Source: an uncultured Ilumatobacter sp. (GTDB lineage: Bacteria > Actinomycetota > Acidimicrobiia > Acidimicrobiales > Ilumatobacteraceae). Taken from it: a stretch of DNA of 6,695 nt. The notes under the pieces are model-generated. The model made no database searches, was not told the DNA's origin, and was given only the letters and a program-made list of their open reading frames with translations. A program made the position numbers and the translations under genes. Where the stretch lies: contig CALCXK010000004.1 of NCBI GenBank assembly GCA_937905835.1, forward strand, positions 1 through 6,695, given 5' to 3'. Below are positions 4,537 through 6,695 of the stretch, piece by piece; the first letter of the stretch is position 1; every line of letters begins with the position of its first letter.

Positions 4537-6684
4537 ATGGGCGACAACACCGCAACTGCTGCTGCGAGTGCCCCGGCATATCCTCAGGTTCGCCCAGTGA
4601 CTTCTCCGCTCATTCCCGTGGTCGTGGTCACACACGAGGGCCCCTCAGAGAGGCTCAACCGGTGCCTGACGGCACTTCACGATGCCGGCGGCGCTGGACC
4701 TGTCATCGTCATCGACAACAGCGAGCGGGACAGCGCCGGTGACGCAGACCTCGAAGATCTGCTCGGGGCGGTGGTCATTCGGACCACGAATCGTGGGTAT
4801 GGCGCGGCGGCCAATGAGGGATTCAGCGAAGTCTGTCAGCGTTGTCCCAGCGCAACAGCGATCGCACTATTGAACGACGATGTCACCGTTACTGCCGGCT
4901 GGCTCGAGCGGTTAAGCGACGCGCTGGCAGAGGGATGGAGTGTCGCCCAGCCCAAATTGCTGATGGCGGCATCGTTGGTAGCAGACGTCGCCCTGGTGAA
5001 CAGCGTGGGCGTCGCACTGGACCGGCACGGCGCCGGAGTCGACATCGGCTCTGGCGAGCCCGACAGTTCGGTATTTGACGGCATCGCCGACATCGAAATT
5101 TTCACCGGGGGAGCGGTGCTCTTCTCCCGTGTCTTCCTCGACATGACCGGGGGGTTCGACGAACGCTTTTTCCTGTACTACGAAGACGTGGACCTGGCCT
5201 TGCGCGGACGCGAACTGGGTCAGCGCTACGCGTGCGTTCCCGATTCGATCGTTTGGCACGAAGGTGGTGCCTCGACTTCGTTGCTGGGCGAGATGACCCG
5301 TCGCTTGCAGGACCGGAATCGGCTCTGGTGCGCCATCCGCTTCGGCCGACCACCGACGATCGCTCGAGCCGTCTGGTTGTCGATCCGTCGGCTTCGTCGC
5401 GCACCGCATGGCGCGCATTGGCGCGCTTTGGGCAGCGGATTAGCGGGAGGGCCACGACGTCTGTGGGAACGGATGCGCGCCCGCCAACGTTGGGGTCGCA
5501 ATGCGATTGCCCGGGCGACGGTACGCGACGTCCACACCGATGGCGTCAACCTGCTCGGCTACCACCGCTCAGCCAGTGGCCTGGGAACAGCGGTCCGACA
5601 ACTCCATCGTTCGCTCGTCGCAGCCGGCGTGCCGGTCTCGATCTTCGACGTCGACACGTCCAACAGCCCGCAGGTCGAGGCCGTCGCTGATGCGGGCGGT
5701 TCGAAAATTGTCCGACGGACGACGCTTGCAGTGGTCACCGCGCCGGAGCTTCCCGCAGCGCTGGCGGCTCGGCCGAAGCTTCAGGCCGTGGACTGCGTTG
5801 TCAGCTATTGGTTCTGGGAAGTGGCCGAGGTGCCGGTAACACATCGATCCGGCATCGAACTGGTTGATCAGATCTGGGCGCCGACGACCTTCATCGCTGA
5901 CGCCTATCGCTCTGTCCTCGACGGGCCAACCGTGGTGCACCAACCGATGTATCTTTCCTGCCCGGTGCTCGACGAAAGTGCTCAGGAAGCGTGGCGGCAA
6001 CGGCTTGCGCCAAACGACGAGTTCGTCTTTGTCGTGGCGCTCGACCTGTTCAGCATCGTCGAGCGAAAAAACCCCTTCGGTGCGATCGATGCGTTCGCCG
6101 CAGCATTCGGCTCGACCGACGCCAACGTGCGGCTGGTCATCAAGACCCTGAACGGCGACAAACGGACCGAATCGCTCGGCCGAATCACGACACATGTCGC
6201 CAACTCCGGCATGTCGGAACGGATCGAGGTGCTCGACGAATTTCTGTCGGACACAGACATGACAGCCATGGTCGCAGCTGCCGATTGCCTCGTGTCGCTG
6301 CATCGCGGCGAAGGGCTCGGCCTCCACCTGGCCGATGCGATGTGGCTGCATACCGCAGTGCTTGCATCGCGTTACTCGGGCAACCTCGACTTCATGGACG
6401 GTGAGTCAGCAGCACTGATCGACGTGGTGATGATCGCTGTCGAAAACGGTGAGGGCGCCTACCCCGACGGATTTCAGTGGGCTGACCCAGACATCGGCGA
6501 CGCGGCTGCGTGGATGCGGCGGTTGGTCGACGAGCCGACAACTCGCACCCGGATGATCGAACGGGCACACCGACGCATGCAAGATCAGCCAAGCGAAGAG
6601 CGACGCGGCCAGCAGTATGCGGAGGCGCTGAATCACCACGTTGCCCGAGTTGAGCCAACCGTCCCAGGTACCGTCACTGTCTGA
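4537..6684 (+). CDS. Glycosyltransferase fusion: GT2 domain plus GT4-type domain
   Basis: A 715-residue cytoplasmic protein joining two different glycosyltransferase folds. The N-terminal GT2 (GT-A) domain, about residues 25-265, resembles rhamnosyltransferases. It has VVVVTHEGP (28-36), the IDN strand (59-61), NRGYGAAANEGF (85-96), LNDD (112-115), GGF then YYEDVDLALR (214-223) and WHEGGAS (240-246). An Arg-rich linker (about 262-330) may lie on the membrane. The C-terminal GT-B domain, about 337-705, is of the GT4 type: GYHRSASGLG (341-350) as the glycine-rich N-loop, YWFWE (424-428), WAPTTF (447-452), ERKNP (509-513), K536 in VIKTLN, then HRGEGLGLHLADAM (589-602) and YSGNLDFM (613-620). The last motif is the GT4 E-x7-E site, but the second Glu is Asp600. 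The ATG is supported by GGAG seven bases upstream and an in-frame TGA at 4363. The fusion probably adds two successive sugars (inference). It is divergent from the other glycosyltransferase genes and overlaps the next gene. Confidence 0.95.
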   Translation: MGDNTATAAASAPAYPQVRPVTSPLIPVVVVTHEGPSERLNRCLTALHDAGGAGPVIVIDNSERDSAGDADLEDLLGAVVIRTTNRGYGAAANEGFSEVCQRCPSATAIALLNDDVTVTAGWLERLSDALAEGWSVAQPKLLMAASLVADVALVNSVGVALDRHGAGVDIGSGEPDSSVFDGIADIEIFTGGAVLFSRVFLDMTGGFDERFFLYYEDVDLALRGRELGQRYACVPDSIVWHEGGASTSLLGEMTRRLQDRNRLWCAIRFGRPPTIARAVWLSIRRLRRAPHGAHWRALGSGLAGGPRRLWERMRARQRWGRNAIARATVRDVHTDGVNLLGYHRSASGLGTAVRQLHRSLVAAGVPVSIFDVDTSNSPQVEAVADAGGSKIVRRTTLAVVTAPELPAALAARPKLQAVDCVVSYWFWEVAEVPVTHRSGIELVDQIWAPTTFIADAYRSVLDGPTVVHQPMYLSCPVLDESAQEAWRQRLAPNDEFVFVVALDLFSIVERKNPFGAIDAFAAAFGSTDANVRLVIKTLNGDKRTESLGRITTHVANSGMSERIEVLDEFLSDTDMTAMVAAADCLVSLHRGEGLGLHLADAMWLHTAVLASRYSGNLDFMDGESAALIDVVMIAVENGEGAYPDGFQWADPDIGDAAAWMRRLVDEPTTRTRMIERAHRRMQDQPSEERRGQQYAEALNHHVARVEPTVPGTVTV

Positions 6685-6695
6685 TGGCGAACTCT
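6684..6695 (+). CDS. Start of a downstream gene (four codons visible)
   Basis: An ATG begins on the last base of the fusion gene's TGA stop (TGATG), and the four codons to the window edge, reading Met-Ala-Asn-Ser, are open. A one-base stop/start overlap is typical of translational coupling within an operon. No strong Shine-Dalgarno sequence precedes it; AGG at 6666-6668 is rather far away. The product cannot be identified; another polysaccharide-locus gene is expected from context. Confidence 0.45.

Noticed and set aside
5569..6351. A 260-codon minus-strand frame.
   Set aside because: It is antisense to the GT4 half of the fusion, and its His-, Arg- and Asp-rich translation shows no motif.
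4537..6684. A possible frameshift that had fused two separate glycosyltransferase genes.
   Set aside because: The frame is continuous through the linker, both domains keep their motifs in the same frame, and no internal stop or ribosome site with a start is needed to explain the second half.

Overview
The window looks like part of a surface-polysaccharide (O-antigen, capsule or cell-wall glycan) assembly and export locus. The host appears to be a high-GC bacterium, most likely an actinobacterium. Evidence for this is the G/C-rich third codon positions, one GTG start, few Shine-Dalgarno sites, and -10-like hexamers placed so close to start codons that leaderless transcripts are plausible. Composition alone cannot place it more precisely; a marine acidimicrobial lineage is only a guess.

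Layout: the first two thirds read leftward on the minus strand, in transcription order as follows. (1) A 107-residue coiled-coil protein (4241-3918). (2) A 570-residue protein with two GT-A (family 2) glycosyltransferase domains (3921-2209), whose start overlaps the previous stop as ATGA. (3) A 514-residue multi-pass membrane protein resembling DUF2142/GT-C sugar-transfer enzymes (2173-629), 35 bp further on. (4) After a 211-bp gap, the N-terminal half of an ABC-2 polysaccharide-export permease (417-1), cut by the window edge. A 295-bp divergent intergenic region (4242-4536) separates these from a rightward gene. That gene is a 715-residue fusion of a family 2 glycosyltransferase with a GT4-type glycosyltransferase (4537-6684). 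Its stop overlaps the ATG of a further gene that runs off the right edge (6684-6695).

How the parts probably work together (inference): the cytoplasmic GT2 and GT4 domains build a glycan on a lipid carrier. The coiled-coil protein may scaffold its translationally coupled glycosyltransferase. The DUF2142-like protein may transfer a sugar on the outer face of the membrane, and the ABC-2 permease, with an ATPase expected beyond the left edge, exports the chain.

The gene content is ordinary for such loci. The least ordinary element is non-coding. In the divergent intergenic region a long imperfect hairpin (4404-4461) has a GCAA tetraloop, three G-U pairs that work only in rightward RNA, and a six-T tract. 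It resembles an intrinsic terminator sitting in the 5' leader of the glycosyltransferase fusion, so it may be an attenuator. I saw no tRNA, rRNA, CRISPR array, insertion sequence or attachment site.
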